DNA of 64,000 bases from Ascarosepion bandense (GCA_037127315.1 JBBBDQ010000192.1:2446501-2510500); one strand, 5' to 3'; counted from the stretch's first letter, positions 23,753-34,284 are shown. Made by a program: numbers and translations. Notes: generated by a model from the sequence alone, not told the origin.

Positions 23753-24747
23753 AACAAAGTTCTTCAGAAATGTTTTTCAAAGACAAATGATTTTGAAAAT
23801 TTTTTAAAATTTAAAAAATCCATAGAGTCAGTATGTTGATTAAGATTTGATTTCATTGGTCAGATATAAATATATATTAAATAATAAATTTTGAACCACC
23901 TCATCCGGGGAATAGTTTATTTTACCAGATGAGGATGTCTGTCTTGTCAACCCTAGTGTGGACAGGTTTCATATTGAAAGTACAAATTATATCAGACAAA
24001 AATCATGAGACAAGAGTCAGAGGTGGGTGGAAGGTTTTTGTTTTAAAGGAAAGAAGTTATACAAAAATAAAACCTGAATATTAATCTTATGACATTAATT
24101 TGGAGTTATATGAAGAATTAAAAATTAATATGACTTAAAAAGAGGAAAAAGTGGGGGCTAAGAATAACATTAAAACATAGATAAAAAGAAGTAATGGATA
24201 AATGGAAAGGGAGTTAGAAAGGTCATAGAGAGTTGATAAATCATAAATGGTTATAGAGAGAAAAGAATCAGAATTAGTTATACTTTTGGCATTAGAAGAA
24301 TTAGAGGAGAGTGAATACATGTAAATATAGTAGCTAATTGAGTTAAAACTATATTATGGAAATTTGAATTTGTTTTAATACCAACATTTAAACACTAATT
24401 CATTCCTCTGATTCAAAAGTTGGCTTTGATTATTGTATTTTCCGGAAAGAGCCATCTGTTTGGGAACTGAAGAAGAAAGGCCTAAGCCTACAGATAGTTT
24501 GGAAGATTATAGGTTCTGCACAGACTCCTAATAGTCTAAGAGATAGGTATAACTTATGTTTAGGAGAAAAAATTAGAATAATAAAATACAATAATCAAAG
24601 GAAAAACAATTAAAAAAAAGGGGAAGTGAAATATAAAGACAAACGTAGACAATCAATTTTGCCTTCACTCTACAGAACCAAAACAAGGTATATGTTGCTA
24701 ATTTACATGATATTGATAAAAGAAAATTAATAAAGACAGAAGATGTT
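23753..24747. other. AT-rich spacer
   Basis: No gene was recognised. A small inverted repeat CCTCATC...GATGAGG (about 23899-23938) lies next to aaccctagtgtggacaggtt; this could be a terminal fragment of a Penelope-like element but was not confirmed. Confidence 0.45.
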
Positions 24748-25920
24748 TTACATAGAAATAACATTTAGTCCAAACAAACACTCCCTCTGGAAGGGTTGTC
24801 TAGACCAAACATAAATCATTTCCAATGTCTTTAAATGATGGTTTATTCGAGTGCAACTTAAGATGGTAAATAAGTCAGTGCTAAAGTTTATGACACAGGT
24901 TGGATTATTTATGTAATGCTCAGCAATTGAAGACCCGTTTGTATTCCTAAGGTTGTCACCCAATTGGAACATTTCATTCCTAATTTTCATAGCTAAATCA
25001 AGGAGGCGAGTTGAATTTGTTGTGTTCCCTTACATGCAAATATCCTTGGGAAAGGTATTAATCCGTCTCCTCTCCCTCTAGATATGGGTTAAATAGAAGG
25101 GCAGGTTAATTTCTATAGCCTTAGTTGGCAACCAGTCTAATACAGAAAGTAATAGCAAACTAATGTGGGAAAATCTTTTGCCCAGTCAAGCATGTATCAT
25201 GTATGGCCTTTAACTGACTGACATGTTGCTGCATTCCCTTATCTAACTTTTGAGTCATTCTAATCATGTAGTCAGCACCATAACTAGATTTAAATTGATA
25301 AACAACATTGTTAATATGGTGAGGAGGCAGAACATCCTTATGGTCAGAACTTAAAATAGATTTTCTTGTTGAATTTCTCACTTACTGTACATAGACATGG
25401 CATGCAAAAATAAATAGGGCATTTATTCACAATGGAAGGTTTAGTTTCTTTCTAAAAGAGATTTTCCTACTAATCATAGAACCTTATCACATCCAGGGGA
25501 TACACATTTTTAGACAAGGTTTTGCTAGTCTTTTTAATTTCTTCATCTAATTTTGATTTAGAGCAAATCATTAGGGCTCAATTAAATTAATCTTACATTT
25601 AGTAGGACAAAATGCATCCCAGCAAATATATAAACTAAGAAACATTGGTATACGGTAAACAGATGTAACATAAGAAAAAAACAATGAATTTTTAGTCACT
25701 AACATATCTAAAAACAGTAACATAGAATTATTTTCAATTTCCAATGTATATTTTAATGCAGGATGCATATTATTTAATAAGGAGAAAAATGTATTAGCCT
25801 CAATTTGATTGTCAAAGAGGCAAAAAGTGTCATCAACATATCGATGATACAACTCTTTCATGGTACTAATACATCGCTCAATAATTCCTGGGCTTGACAT
25901 ATAGATGATGCCAAAAATAA
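24748..25920 (-). pseudogene. Penelope-like element 1 (PLE-1): RT end, linker, GIY-YIG and C-terminus
   Basis: From high to low coordinates: YHRYVDDTFCLF (RT active site YVDD, about 25850), LLFLDMLVT, a SVYR motif, then a linker (CSKSKLDEEIKK, about 25550). Next comes the GIY-YIG endonuclease start (NNVVYQFKSSYGADYMIRMT, about 25300, where YIG has become YMI) and, after an inserted SINE, the C-terminal block SSIAEHYINNPTC...LFTILS (24950-24850). This order is diagnostic of Penelope-like retroelements. Stops and frame changes occur throughout. The N-terminal half of such a protein is found at 28100-29060 on the same strand, with 2.2 kb of other DNA between. Confidence 0.85.
25000..25120 (+). 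mobile_element. SINE 3' body inside PLE-1
   Basis: The words catgcaaatatccttgggaa, aggtattaatccgtctc and gggttaaatagaagggcagg match the SINE at 26030-26190. It sits opposite to the PLE reading direction, between the GIY-YIG and C-terminal blocks. The 5' part is missing or diverged. Confidence 0.65.
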
Positions 25921-26024
25921 CAAATTCACATGGTTTTTATAAAGTACTAACCTTCAAATGGCATGTGACAAAATTTAGGCCTAATCGGATTATTAGTTTA
26001 CAAATTACAGTTATTTAAGTGGAG

Positions 26025-26220
26025 AGGATGTGTGTTGTGATTCAATGGATATCAACTCAGAATGAGAAATTGGGGAGCTGAGTTCAAATTCCCGTTAAAT
26101 TCTCTGCATTCACTTATGCACAAATACCCTTGGAAAGGGTATTAATCCATCTCTTCCCTCCAGTCATATGTTAAATAACAGGACAGATTAGTTTTTCAGA
26201 TTTTACAAGTTTTGTAATAA
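26025..26220 (+). mobile_element. tRNA-derived SINE
   Basis: A pol III-type head is visible: a degenerate A box in tgattcaatggatatca (about 26038) and a good B box GAGTTCAAATTCC (about 26083-26095). A tRNA-unrelated body follows (acaaatacccttggaaaggg, ttaatccatctcttccctcc, taacaggacagattag) and a T-rich 3' end. Related copies lie at 25000-25120 and, reversed, at 34440-34605. Confidence 0.7.
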
Positions 26221-27023
26221 ATATCTGTTTTTAACTTAACTTATATTGCGATTGACAATAAACTGCAGAATCAATAATACCACTAGTAAATATTTCTTTC
26301 GCTCTGTCATACTAAACTTAGGATATTATATATTTTTCACATGTAATATTATATTATCATATTTTTCTACAAGCAATATTATATTATCATATTTTCCCAT
26401 ATACCAAAATAGTGTTACATGCACATTAACTCTACAAAAATATTTTCAGGAATGTTAGGAGGAGATATCTGACTATCAGTGGTGACTGTGGAACACTGAA
26501 AGTGTGTGGGGGTTGTACTTAGGAACCGAGATTTTTCTGAGAAGGAGGAGTGCAAACTCAAGCAGTGTCTTCATTTTCATACTACACCATTATTGTATAC
26601 ACAACTTAGGAATGAATTTGAGTAAAAGTATGTTACTTCACTAGATTAAATGAAATAACTTTTCATTCATAGTAGTGGAGTTCTAATCTATTCTTGCCCT
26701 CTTTTCTACTTTCAAACTGTTGGAAGATAAGAGGTTAATTTTTAAAAAATCAAATGGTTACTACTAATGCCAATACAAGCAGAACACTGTTTTTTCCTCT
26801 ACAAAACTTTTTTGAAGCACAAAAAATACATGTGAGAAAAAAAAAAGGCAAAAATAAAATAATGCAACAAAATCAATCAAAATGTTGTGAGTACCACACC
26901 CATACAAAAATCAGCTAAAAAATGAATTTATGTTTTTAGCAAAGTCCAACCATATCATCAAGAATCTACTTTGAAATAAGGAAATAATTTGTCCCATTGG
27001 TATTTGTCAAACAAAGTACTTAC
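26221..27023. other. AT-rich spacer with small tandem repeat
   Basis: A duplicated block of about 30 bases (aatattatattatcatattt twice, 26345-26400) is present. No gene was recognised. Confidence 0.5.
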
Positions 27024-27237
27024 AAATGAGCAAGTATGTTTCTTTCCTTTATCGTGCTTGGGATATTCTCATAAACGAGGTTGAATTGGAATACCACCAG
27101 CAGATTGGGATATGTCAGTTGGTGTGGTATCATTCTTCTTCAGTTTTTGAGATGAATGTCCAGTAACAGTTGTAGAATATTCAGCATCTAACATTCTTTG
27201 GTGTTGCTGTTTGTTGTTGAAGTGCGTTTTTATAATT
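27024..27237 (-). CDS. Candidate host-gene exon (unrecognised), with one in-frame TGA
   Basis: On the minus strand a block is bounded by an acceptor-like ...aaattttag (27239-27238) and a strong donor GTAAGTAC (27023 downwards). One frame is open from the start (IIKTHFNNKQQHQRMLDAEY...) through about 55 codons to a TGA at 27071-27069, and reads on for 15 more codons (EYPKHDKGKKHTCSF) to the donor. The peptide has ordinary, non-repetitive composition and a nuclear or cytosolic look, but I do not recognise it. The TGA may be the true stop with the donor fortuitous, a pseudogene mutation, or a recoded codon. Confidence 0.4.
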
Positions 27238-27487
27238 CTAAAATTTATCCATGATGCAGTATTAGTTTATAGTTGTAGTGTCATGTGTGTGTTTGTGCTA
27301 TGTTTTGTAAAAAAAGATATTTAAAATATAAATATGTGCTTAGTTGTAAGGAATTGAATATGAGAGAGACAAAAAGATGCAAGGTTCACTTGATTTTTGG
27401 TTTAAAAAATTCATTTTAGTGTTCGGTGGGGACCACTATAAATAGGGAACTGTTTTTCTACCAACCCCTTTTCTTTGATTCTTTTAC

Positions 27488-27725
27488 CAAATGCCAGCAT
27501 TGTCAGCAAATCTCAGTAGAGTGTATAAGTCTTGGTAATCTTGGTTGGAACCATTGATAAACAATTCAGGCCACCTGCTGTGTGTAGCTCTCTCCATGTG
27601 GTGGTGGACAAGCCAGTCTGCATACTTCTGAGACATAAAAATTTGGCATCTTGAAATTTGGTGCCGATTGTCTTCAATAGATTGGAGAAAATTACTGAAC
27701 AGTTCTTTCACTTGGCCATAAATCA
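27488..27725 (-). CDS. Candidate host-gene exon (unrecognised)
   Basis: The minus-strand frame from an acceptor-like ccagtcag (27726) to a donor GTAAAAG (27487 downwards) is open for its whole 238 bases. It reads IYGQVKELFSNFLQSIED, then YADWLVHHHMERATHSRWPE, then YQDLYTLLRFADNAG. The amino-acid composition is unlike the AT-rich flanks and unlike any transposon protein I know, which argues for a genuine exon of a helical cytosolic protein. No family could be named. Joining it straight to 27237 keeps phase but would create a TGA, so the two may not be adjacent exons. Confidence 0.5.
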
Positions 27726-27995
27726 CTGACTGGATATGTATCTACATATCAAGTTGGGTACATTATTTTTAATTAATGTCTTCCTTCAGATATGAAAATA
27801 TGATTATTAAGTCGCTTTCCCTCCCAAACAATATGTCTATTTCTATCTATCTGGTTGTTTTTTTTTCTTTTTCTTTCAAACTAGTCTCTGTATGTGTCCT
27901 TAAAAAGCTAAATGAAAAAGAAAATGCAGAGATAAAAGTGCTGAAGATCAAATCTAATTGAAATCAGAAACTGACCAGTTACATAAATTTTTGAA

Positions 27996-28032
27996 GCTGG
28001 CCCCTCAGTTGGTGCCCAACTGAGGGGCCAGC
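27996..28032. repeat. Perfect GC-rich 17-bp inverted repeat (hairpin)
   Basis: Left arm 27996-28012 (GCTGGCCCCTCAGTTGG) and right arm 28016-28032 are perfect reverse complements around a TGC loop. It stands out sharply from AT-rich surroundings and joins a short GC-rich block (28033-28095) that ends exactly where the PLE reading frame breaks off. Confidence 0.85.
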
Positions 28033-28099
28033 CAAAATTCTGAAGGGAGGCCTTGGCCCCTTATCTCCCACCCAGTAGAATCGCCACTGCTGACTATGA

Positions 28100-29060
28100 T
28101 ATAAAAAATCTGTACAGATATCTAGAGTTTCCTAAATAGGGACACAAATGAAAAAGTTGCTGATGTCATAGGAACACATAAATTTATTTACCACTTTGGA
28201 TTGGTGTATACTTTCAGTGAACAAAAAAAAAACCTTTTATGCAATATTTACTATAATACTCCAAAACTGGTTGCATTGATGTTGCAATTCATTTAGCAAC
28301 CTTTTGTTGAACTGAACCAACCATAGACATGATAGATCTTAACGGAATATCTACTTTATGAGTTTTAGGTAAACCATATAGATGTGAACAAATACATCCT
28401 GATGGCTGAATCTCACTAGCTATATCTGAAAGACAAACACCACTTTTAACCTACTTCACTAAACATCTCTGGCTATTCATGCGTTCTAACTTAACAAATT
28501 TTGATGTGTCACTCAAAATAGCCATCATCTTATTGACATAATTACAATGATCTAATACTACTACCCCTGAACCTTTGTCAGGGCTAGTGATTACTTATGA
28601 CTTATTCAGTTGTAAAGATTTAATGATGGAATAATGTTCATTTCACCATTTGAAATCAGAGTAAGAAATGGGTGTACTTGCATAGCTGTGAGTAAGGTCA
28701 TTCAGTCTAGCCTTTTAGGTCCCTAATTTTGTATCAGAAGAAGCTTGAAGATTTGACAACTGAGCACTGAAAATTTCAACTTCTGAAAAAGCCTCCACTC
28801 ATTTAATAGAGAATGGGGAAATAGAAAATTCCAGTCTATGCCCAAGAATTACACATTCTATAGGGGACAACTGATAGGGAGACAAATTTAAGACATTCTT
28901 AGTAACATCTGAATCTGAGGAGAAACTGTATCTTTTATATATTAAATGATTCAACTTATTATTAAACTGGACATCTAATTTCTTGCAACTATGATTGTGA
29001 ACAACTCCAAAATAGTGTAAAAAGCAAATCTTATCCCATCATGATAGAATATTCACTGAA
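28100..29060 (-). pseudogene. Penelope-like element N-terminal and RT 5' half
   Basis: Reading the minus strand downward from about 29060: LNHLIYKRYSF, SDVTKNVLNLS, SPDKGSGVVVLDHCNYVNKM (about 28560), ICSHLYGLPKTHKVDIPLRS (about 28390), IMSMVGSVQQKVAK (about 28320), LEYYSKYCIKG and finally ETLDICTDFLY (about 28105). These are the N-terminal and early RT motifs of Penelope-like elements. It carries several stops. It ends at 28100 against the GC-rich hairpin block. About 70 residues of RT, including the usual MGSPL-type motif, are missing before the piece at 25920. Confidence 0.8.
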
Positions 29061-29286
29061 TCCTTCCAAAGTTGTAAATATTTTGTTTTGAAAAAAAACA
29101 GTAAGAATTAACTTATCCAAAAAATTTTGGATAAAGGCTTTTCAATCTTTTGTTCAGAATGTAAAATGAATCTTTTTAATTTTAGATTAAATAAAATATG
29201 AATAGAACTTATTTTCCAAACAAGAATGAAGGAATAAATATTTTGTTGTATTGTTCTTATTTTGCTTTTAACATGTAATAAAGAAT

Positions 29287-29342
29287 TTAATTTCTTAATA
29301 ACATTAATTTCTTAATAACATTAGTTTCTTAATAACATTAAT
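29287..29342. repeat. Short tandem repeat, about 17 bases x 3
   Basis: The unit ttcttaataacattaat occurs three times in succession, with one A/G difference. Confidence 0.8.
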
Positions 29343-29369
29343 TGTACCTGGTCTTAAAATATTTTATAA

Positions 29370-29760
29370 TTTTGCATGAGGTACAAAATTAGTAGGAAAT
29401 CTCTAAATTTTCTGAAACTAAACCTACCATGGTGAATAAATAACCTATTTCTTTTTATGTGCCAAGGCTATGTACAGTAAGTGAGAAATTTGCCAAGAAA
29501 ATTTTTTCTGCAGTAGAGAATTGTTATTTCTCTGTCAAAGTACATGTTGCATTTGCTACTAAATTTATTTGAGTTCTGACCATAAGGATGTTCTGCCTCC
29601 CCTATTAACAATATTGTTTATCAATTTAAATCTAGTTGTGGTGCTCACTACATAATTAGAATGACTCAACAGTTAGATAAGGGAATGCAACAACATATCA
29701 GCCAGTTAAAGGCCATACATGATACATGCTTGGGCAATCATGTCTTCTCCAGACTACTTT
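29370..29760 (+). pseudogene. Penelope-like element fragment (GIY-YIG region), plus strand
   Basis: This is a plus-strand copy of the PLE-1 GIY-YIG region: words matching agttctgaccataaggatg, aacaatattgtttatcaatt and gccatacatgatacatgctt occur in the same order as in the reverse complement of 25440-25190. An extra block of about 55 bases (29510-29565) interrupts it. With the minus-strand fragment at 28100-29060 it lies in divergent orientation, so at least two insertions are involved. Confidence 0.7.
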
Positions 29761-30050
29761 ACCTAGAGACATCTCTTCTTTCATCTTCAATTTCTTGAAG
29801 TCATTATTGACACTTTTTCTTCAGGTGTCTTTTGCATGAATTTCTCTTAATGCTCAGCTCAGTACACTGCTTGAATCAGAAACTATTCCAATACATCTAT
29901 CTAAATCATCATAGTCTTTGGATGATCAGCAATAAATCCAGAGGAGAGATGCTCAGATATGCTTAGAATTACACCATGTTAACTCTATAAGTAGGGTTGA
30001 CAAAGCATATCCACTTGATCTTAGAATTATCATTTCATACCACATGATAC
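29761..30050. other. Spacer, nothing recognised
   Basis: No gene or repeat match was seen. Confidence 0.5.
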
Positions 30051-30225
30051 TTTATATATATATATATATATATATTAGGACCTTGAAGAAGTTCTCACTT
30101 TTCCAACAGATGGCATTCCCAGAACTGTGTGAGTAGTTTCAAATGATAACATATCTATAATGAAGTACTATAAGCAAGCTTGAAATTCAGTGTATGTCAT
30201 TTTGCCAAAGTATAAACAATTTTGT

Positions 30226-30530
30226 TTTTCATAGCAAAAAAGTTAGAAGACAAAGAATTGGAAGCATTACTTCATAAAGACTTATGTCATCCACAAGCTT
30301 AACTTGCAGAATAATTAGGAGCTGATCACACAACAGTTTTGAAATGTTTGAAAGTATTAGAAATGATTCAAAAGCAAGGACATTGGGTGCTGTATGAGTT
30401 GAAGCCAAGAGATGTCATATGGCATCTTCTCACATGAACAGCTGCTTCAACACCAGAAAAGGAAAGGTTTTTTGCATCATATCATAACTGGCAATGAAAA
30501 GCCACATACACTATTTACATTATTCGAATT
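30226..30530 (+). pseudogene. Mariner transposase N-terminal fragment
   Basis: The translation gives KLEDKELEALLHKDLCHPQA, LGADHTTVLKCLKVLEMIQK, GHWVLYELKPRD and FLHHIITGNEK. This matches the helix-turn-helix region (DHTTV) and the start of the catalytic domain (TGDEK, here TGNEK, with the first catalytic Asp replaced by Asn). It carries stops, and the rest of the catalytic domain is not recognisable. A closely related copy is at 62640-62985. The enzyme would cut and paste the element at TA sites. Confidence 0.75.
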
Positions 30531-30763
30531 ATTGTTCTCATCTTTGCTGCCATTTGTACAATGTTTGCTAGGAATTTTGAACCAAACACTTTATTACAAT
30601 CACTGGGGTATATTATTCTCATTCCTTGTGTAGAGCGCCTTTTTTGGTAGTCATGAGTTATCTCCCTCTAAGCCTGTAAGTTACTTGTTCACCACTGCTG
30701 TAGCTTGGTATTTTGAGTCGAGTCACAGGAACTAACCAACATCTATATCCACTGGGCCATGTG

Positions 30764-32200
30764 TCCTTAAGGAGAAGAGCAACTGAATCTCTGGGACTTA
30801 TAAACCTAATGTTCAGTAACTATTTCTTATCATATTGCAATTTTTTGATGTTAATGGTTTTCTCTAGTATTTTTAACCAGTATTTTTTACTGCAATTTTG
30901 ACACAAATGATTCTCTAGTAGTTTTTACCAGAACTCATATTGCAATTTTGACACTAATGATGTTCTCTGGCACTCCATATTACTGGTTCTCATTTGTATT
31001 CATCTCTATGTTTGGTTGGCCTAGGAGATTTTTGTAGCCTAGCATATGTGCTCATTCCTTAAGTTTATGTAGTTTCCAGTGGCATTCTCTGTCTATTATT
31101 TCAACTTCATCCCATAGGAGGTGGTGATCCCTTTTCTCCATCTAGATGTGGTCAGCCACGCCTGATTTTTCTATTTTCTCTTGTGTTACGGCCTTGCAAT
31201 GTTCTTGTAGCCTTACCTTAAGGGGGTGGCCTGTTTCTCCTTTATATTTCTTTCCACAACTACATGGAATGGCATAGACACAGTCCTTAGTCATGTCCTC
31301 CTCTGTTTGGGGTTTTATTTGGAAGAGGTACCTGTGAAACCTAGAACCACTTCTGACAATCGTCCTGATGTTATATAGACCACAGATCCTTTGTATTTTC
31401 TCCGATAACCACTTCACATAGGGTAGACAGACCAAGTCTGTTTTCTGAGAGTTATTATCCTCATGCACCCTCCCTTACATGTATATTGGAGTTGTTGTCA
31501 TGTACCCTGGATAATTGTTTCATTGTAGAGTACTGCTTATACTTACCATTTCCTGTTTGTATGTCTCTGAGTCCCCGCTTACAACTTTTGCATGATGTTG
31601 CAGGCAGCAGATGATCCCTCTCTTTAGATTATATGGGTGGTGGAAGGTATTGTCCGATGAATGTTGGTTTGCGATATACAGATGTTTTGATCCCCACCTC
31701 TGTTCAAGTTATTAGCATATCCAGGAATGACAATTTGTTGTCACTCTCTTTTTCCATAGTGAACTGTATGGATGATCTTATTGTGTTCACATGGTCCAGT
31801 AGCATCTGGACCTCATCCTGGTGTGGCCAGAGTATGAAGGTGTCATCAATGTATCTCGGCCATAGAGTTCACTTTAGGGTTGTGGATTCTAATGCCATCT
31901 CTTCAAAGTATTCTATGTATATGTTAGCCAGTGATGGCAATAATGGTGAGCCCATTGCTAAGCCTTCATTCTGCCGATATATGTTTGATCTCAATCCAAA
32001 GTGTGTTGTTTGTGTGCAGAAAATCAGTATCTTTATCAGTGGAATACTGGTATGTTCTCCTAAGGATGAGTCCAAGGCCAGTCTTTCCCTGACTACTAAT
32101 AATGCCTCCACCATGGGTACCTTGGTGAACAGACTCACCACATTCAGGTTCACCATCTGGTTGCATTGGATGTGAGCAACTTTGATAAGTTCCATGAAGT
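30764..32200 (-). pseudogene. Penelope-like element 2 (PLE-2): RT plus GIY-YIG
   Basis: The minus-strand RT starts near 32195 (NVVSLFTKVPMVEALLVV), continues with NEGLAMGSPLLPSLANIYIE (about 31930), YIDDTFILWPH (RT active site, about 31845), LSFLDMLI and SVYRKPTF (about 31680). A connector leads to the GIY-YIG nuclease: CVYAIPCSCGKKYKGETGHP (about 31250, with YKGET in place of YIGET) and LKVRLQEH. Stops (for example near 31868 and 31635) break it. The N-terminal third is absent, as usual for 5'-truncated PLE copies. It sits inside the mariner and joins an inverted copy of its own 3' end at about 32200. Confidence 0.85.
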
Positions 32201-32214
32201 GGGTGGAGTTTCGA

Positions 32215-32668
32215 ACATATGAAGAAATATAATAGAGAAAGAGGCCACCCCCTTAAGGTAAAGCTACAAGAACATCGCAAGATCGTAACACAAAGGGAGA
32301 TAGAAAAATCAGGTGTAGCTGATCACATATGGAGAGAGAAAGGAGATCACTGCCCCCTATGGGATGAAGTTGAAATAATTAATAGAGAACACCAATGGAA
32401 ACTATATAAACTTAAGGAATGAGCACATATGTTAGAGTACAAAAATCTCCTAAGCTGACCAAGCATAGAGATGAATACAATATTGGAACCAGTAATATGG
32501 AGTGCCAGAAAAAATCATTAGTGTCAAAATTGCGATATGAGCTCTGTTAAAAAACTAGAAAAAACCATTAACATCAAAAAATTGCAATATGAACGGTGGT
32601 AAAAAATCGTTAGTGAACATTAGGTTTATAAGTCCCAGAGATTCAGTTGCTCTTGTTCTTAAGGACAA
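32215..32668 (+). repeat. Inverted partial copy of PLE-2 3' end
   Basis: The plus strand encodes GHPLKVKLQEHRKIVTQREI and WDEVEIINREHQWKLYKLKE, the same C-terminus that PLE-2 encodes on the minus strand near 31220-31050. It is followed by the same 3' UTR down to ttcttaaggac. The arms 30764-31250 and 32215-32668 therefore form a large imperfect palindrome. Confidence 0.85.
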
Positions 32669-32792
32669 CCATAAAGATCAGAAAAAATAGTGGCTAGTAA
32701 TGGACAAGACTTTCACTAACATGTTTTTTACTAATTTTTGTAAATAAAGCATTATTTTTTTTTAAAAAATCAATGAGAACTTATTGAAGGTC

Positions 32793-32796
<4 letters not shown>

Positions 32797-32836
<40 letters not shown>
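32797..32836. repeat. (TA)n microsatellite, right flank of mariner
   Basis: About twenty TA units directly follow the right terminal inverted repeat. Confidence 0.9.
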
Positions 32837-32838
<2 letters not shown>

Positions 32839-33542
32839 CTCATTATCTTAGTTGAAAGATTTCACTGAGTTGAGTATCCAAATATATAATATATGATAAC
32901 CTATATACTGGATGACAGTCAAGCACTGTTGGATGCAATATAAACCAAGCTGAAGAAAATATCAGCTGATAAAAATAACAAAGATAAAATTATTAACCTG
33001 AATAATTCATGGAATGGTAAAATCTAATTTCAATTTTCCCTTTCCTTCATTGATGTTCCTTATCAGTTTGTGTAATCTCTCTCTCTCTCTCTCACTTACC
33101 TTGTTTTCCTATAAACCTCTCTTTCTCTCCCACAACCATGTACTATTTCTTTCTCATTTTTTCCCTCCATGTACACATTCAAATCTCTCACTTTCTTTCT
33201 TTTCACATCCCAATGTAATTCCCTCCTATCACTATATATAAACTCTCTCGATCTCCATATACTTCTCCTTCCTTTTCTAGATAACCATATAAATATATTT
33301 CTTTTTCTTTTTCTATTAGGAATTAAAAAAAGCCTTATTGCATTTTTATTTGATCTCATTGAGAATATTTTTCAATACTTACAATAAGATAACCATGAAT
33401 TTTTATATTCTATTTTTTCTTTTTAGTAGATTACTTAATATTAGAATCGAGAGATTTTGTATTAATTTGACCTTTTAAAATGAGTTTAGATCAAAGCCAT
33501 AACAGACACTGTATGCTGCATGAATTAAAATGAATATATATA

Positions 33543-33600
<58 letters not shown>

Positions 33601-34019
33601 AATAAAGATAAAAGGAAAACTTATCTTAGCTGACATGTTTGATCTACTGATAGACTTTATCATGGTAAATGTAAGGATTTTATTTTGCAACAAGTGTTTA
33701 TAAACAAAAGTAAAAATGTGGTGAGTCTGTTAAGTTTCCAAAATTTTTAAATTTAAGAGAAAGAAAGCTTTTTTCTATTTCTGTAGGAATTTACAGATAT
33801 TAATAATTGTTTATATCTTCTAACTAAGTGTATGTATATGTTTTTATTTTTGTTTTCCATTCAGCACATTCCTACAGAACTACTGCTCAATAGAATTTCT
33901 TTTTCTTACCACTCTTTGCAAACTTAAGAGATGGTTGTGTGCGAAAATGCCAGTAGAACAACAGCTTTTGGTGTGCTCAGACCTACCTGTCTGGCACAAA
34001 CAACCATACTGTGTTAAAA
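32837..34019. other. AT- and CT-rich spacer with (TG)n microsatellite
   Basis: CT-rich runs (33078-33110) and a (TG)n microsatellite (33545-33598) are the main features. An acceptor-like pyrimidine tract ending at 33864 precedes an open stretch to about 34050, but the opposite strand gives a better coding reading at 34020-34140. No gene is assigned. Confidence 0.5.
33545..33598. repeat. (TG)n microsatellite
   Basis: More than twenty five TG units in a nearly pure run. Confidence 0.95.
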
Positions 34020-34139
34020 GTCACTTGAATCACTTTTCTTTTCTATACTAATGTGTGAAATGAAATTCAGCAGGTTATCATAACCATGTTTAGTTGCTAT
34101 ATCCATTAAATTGCTAGAATTTCCTTTGTTAAGTAGAAA
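34020..34139 (-). pseudogene. Ankyrin-repeat-like terminal coding fragment
   Basis: The minus strand reads TNALLCKFLLNKGNSSNLMD, then IATKHGYDNLLNFISHISIE, and ends KKSDSSDF followed by TAA at about 34020. The LLxKGxxxNxxDIATKHGYxxLLNFI pattern is that of an ankyrin repeat followed by a short tail. The codon just before the block is TGA and no acceptor was found at the right place, so this may be a decayed exon or retrocopy and not a live exon. Confidence 0.35.
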
Positions 34140-34215
34140 TTTGCATAAAAGAGCATTTGTTCACATGTACTTAATCAGGGAAGGGTGTTTAATATCTCTG
34201 CCTCTCTCTCTCTTT

Positions 34216-34233
34216 ATATATATATATATATAT

Positions 34234-34281
<48 letters not shown>
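34216..34281. repeat. (TA)n(GA)n compound microsatellite
   Basis: A TA run (34216-34237) passes into about twenty GA units. Confidence 0.95.

Positions 34282-34284
<3 letters not shown>

Larger units (their letters stand above)
30076..32796 (+). mobile_element. Mariner-family DNA transposon with PLE inserted
   Basis: Terminal inverted repeats are visible: TTAGGACCTTGAAGAAGTTC at 30076 and, reversed, TTAGGACCTTCAATAAGTTC ending at 32796. Both ends abut (TA)n microsatellites (30051-30075 and 32797-32836), as expected for TA-targeting mariners. The left part holds transposase remnants. A Penelope-like element (30764-32668) fills the middle, so the original mariner would have been far shorter than the present 2.7 kb. 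The 3' part (32670-32770) is AT-rich leader-like sequence. Confidence 0.8.

Noticed and set aside
30700..30763. tRNA-SINE between mariner and PLE-2
   Set aside because: An A-box-like word (minus strand TGGCCCAGTGG) and a weak B box are present, but no body matched another SINE in the window.
33865..34050. Plus-strand exon after a strong acceptor at 33864
   Set aside because: The open stretch has no donor, and the opposite strand gives a better protein-like reading at 34020-34139.
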